NCBI RefSeq assembly: GCF_000002425.4
Contig: NC_037269.1
Coordinates: 8,199,067-8,263,066 of the forward strand
Direction: 5' to 3'
Source of the DNA: Physcomitrium patens
Taxonomy: Eukaryota > Streptophyta > Bryopsida > Funariales > Funariaceae
Length of the DNA stretch: 64,000 nt
Part shown: one piece after another, positions 62,351 to 64,000 of the stretch
How positions within the stretch are numbered: position 1 is the first letter of the stretch
How the letters are laid out: every line of letters begins with the position of its first letter
Notes under the pieces: generated by a model
Database searches by the model: none
Told to the model about the DNA's origin: nothing
Seen by the model: only the letters and a program-made list of their open reading frames with translations
Translations under genes and position numbers: made by a program

Positions 62351-64000
62351 GCTTAGACTTTTAAAAAAAATTCAAATGATCTTTTCTTACTTAAGAATGT
62401 AATATCTTTATCATCTTTCATGTATTCTATGAATGTGTTGAATTTTATGTCTCTTTGGCTATGCTTTGGAAATTTTGAGCAACAACAATTATTCATTGTC
62501 TTCTTTGAATTCTTGAGCTTCAATTTCTTCAAGTTCATCGAAAATGGAGGTGCCATCTTAGTCTTATCTTTCTTTACAACTTTGGCCTCTCTGATCCTTG
62601 TAGCTTCTTTTTTATAGAAGCATTTGATCAATTGCTTGACATGACCTAAGTTTTTTTTGTTAATACACTTATACTCAAATAGACTATATCTATAAAAATA
62701 TATCTCTATATAAATAATTCCTAATAATTTAGTCTGAGGTAGGAATTTTGATTTCCTATCATTTACAAATATCACTACATTAAGTTCTTGCCACCTTTTA
62801 ATTTCAATTCTATAAAAATTTAGAAATGTCTTATCCAACATAAAACCTAATTCATTGAATTTACACATTATAAAGTCTTTTTTGAACTACACTTTATCAA
62901 ATTTAAAATACACTTCTTTTATTGTGCTTGCCAAGTGGCACACATCTTATACAAAGCTTACATTGATTGGTATTGCAATGGCCTTGCTCTTTAGTTTCAA
63001 TTGACTTTCTATTATAAAAGTCACAAAAGTGTTTGTAGTACTTATATCAAGTAACATGGTCATATAAGTGCTTTTGATTTATACCTCTAAATAGGCCAAT
63101 TTGCTACTAGAATTGATAGTAGTGAGGGCAAGATGAAAGCCATTTTTTCTCATCATGGCTCTCAAGTTTAGATTGATTAGGGCTCTACACAATTCAAAAG
63201 TAATAAAAACACTTACTACTTCTTTTTTAGATTGTGGTTGCACCTTAGTTAGTGCCACCACCTATATGGCTATTACTTTTTTCTTGATCTTCTTTGGGTA
63301 GTTTTGACTCACATATCTCTCTTCATTCCATCCAAAGGATGCATTTTTTACTTTGGCTTCTTCATAGACTGCTTTCTTTTTAATGATCACCTTTGATTTG
63401 AAGGGAGGTTTGCTCCTTTGCTTATCTTTTTTATTGTTTCCACCTTAGAACTTTTGTTTGAAATTTCCATGTTTTCAATCACCATCATACTTAGTATTTT
63501 CAAATTTGGATTTTTTATGAGTTCTATTGTTAGTTACTTTTGAGCACCTCTAAGATGGATTATTAAATCAAAAAATTCTATCATTATCTTTGAAAGAATT
63601 TCTTTCTTTTAAATCTTCATGCGAGTTTGTTTATCCAAGCTTGCTAAAAACGCTCCTATCATATTTAGGTTGGGATTTTTGTAACACCAACTTTAGAGGT
63701 AATTAGACTTATACTCATCTATGTATTATGACAAGTTCTCTTCCTTCTACCTCATTAATCTAAAGACAATAATGTCCATAAGATGTTGATGCAATTTCCT
63801 TCACATATCCATTATCCATTTCATGAGTATTTTCTAAATAACTTCTTTATCTACTTTATAAACCTTCCAATTACTAAAGATCATAAATGCTCTATCTTGT
63901 AAGAAAGTTACAAATCCATTCATTTGAATTCCATCTTCAAGATAGTTTTTTGCTTTACCATATGTTTTGTATTCTATCAAAAAAAATGTTATGTTTTATT
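62350..64000 (-). mobile_element. decayed Ty3/gypsy gag-protease remnant, runs off the window
   Basis: On the minus strand, from the right edge, gag-like segments (FVTFLQDRAFMIFSNW near 63900, then GAFLASLDKQTRM near 63645) are followed by a basic linker and a degraded aspartic-protease-like region. The open frame 62868-62353 (171 aa) has LGFMLDKTFLNFYRIEIK, which lines up with the LGMDFLDK part after the gypsy protease. The active-site DTG/DSG is lost (LLDIST near 63050). Other frames are interrupted. The remainder of the element, if present, lies to the right or has been lost on the left. Confidence 0.5.

Noticed and set aside
1..64000. tRNA, rRNA or snRNA genes
   Set aside because: I saw no cloverleaf arm pattern, rRNA core motif or plant snRNA upstream element by eye; a covariance-model scan would be needed to exclude small ones.

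Overview
The window looks like nuclear DNA of a land plant. All recognisable genes are split by short spliceosomal introns and encode plant-type families: a type II vacuolar proton pyrophosphatase, nuclear cap-binding protein CBP20, a Bet v 1/PR-10 protein and a PPR-SMR protein. Intergenic DNA is very AT-rich, with many long (TA)n microsatellites and decayed LTR retrotransposons. A bryophyte such as a moss would fit, but the species is an inference and I cannot fix it from this window.

Layout. From 1 to about 43 kb the DNA is gene-bearing. Plus strand: VHP2-type H+-PPase (15 exons, 1904-7283, 807 aa); CBP20 (8 exons, 9482-12457, 247 aa, with an AT-AC U12-type intron); a possible small two-exon gene (15766-16205); a PR-10/Bet v 1-like gene (16687-17427). 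Minus strand: a PPR-SMR gene (7 exons, 22934 to 18082, 812 aa); a coiled-coil gene (8 exons, 28980 to 26688, about 503 aa, not recognised); a 2-phosphoglycerate-kinase-like P-loop gene (13 exons, 36230 to 32423, 396 aa, with one apparent GC-AG intron). Plus strand again: a two-CxxC zinc-binding protein that looks like the MsrB/Yippee (beta-tent) group (coding exons 40575-42940, first exon uncertain). The 1.6 kb intron of this last gene holds a near-perfect 38-nt inverted repeat.

From about 43.5 to 54.3 kb the DNA is AT-rich and repeat-derived: a truncated Ty1/copia remnant (plus strand, about 44.6-46.1 kb), an array of AATCCTAA-like short repeats (46.6-47.2 kb), a decayed Ty3/gypsy remnant (minus strand, about 49.5-52.3 kb) and a 49-bp tandem duplication followed by an inverted copy (52.45-52.6 kb). 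From 54.4 to 60.6 kb base composition returns to a gene-like level but I recognise no family there, only two weak candidates: a three-mini-exon ORF and a Lys/Glu-rich ORF. A second decayed gypsy gag/protease remnant (minus strand) fills about 62.3-64 kb.

The genes are not an operon or a pathway. They are independent housekeeping and organelle-related functions: endomembrane proton pumping, mRNA cap binding, organelle RNA biology, small-ligand binding and possible phosphoglycerate phosphorylation. Exon borders were read by eye from splice signals, reading-frame phase and remembered family sequence; they were not computed.
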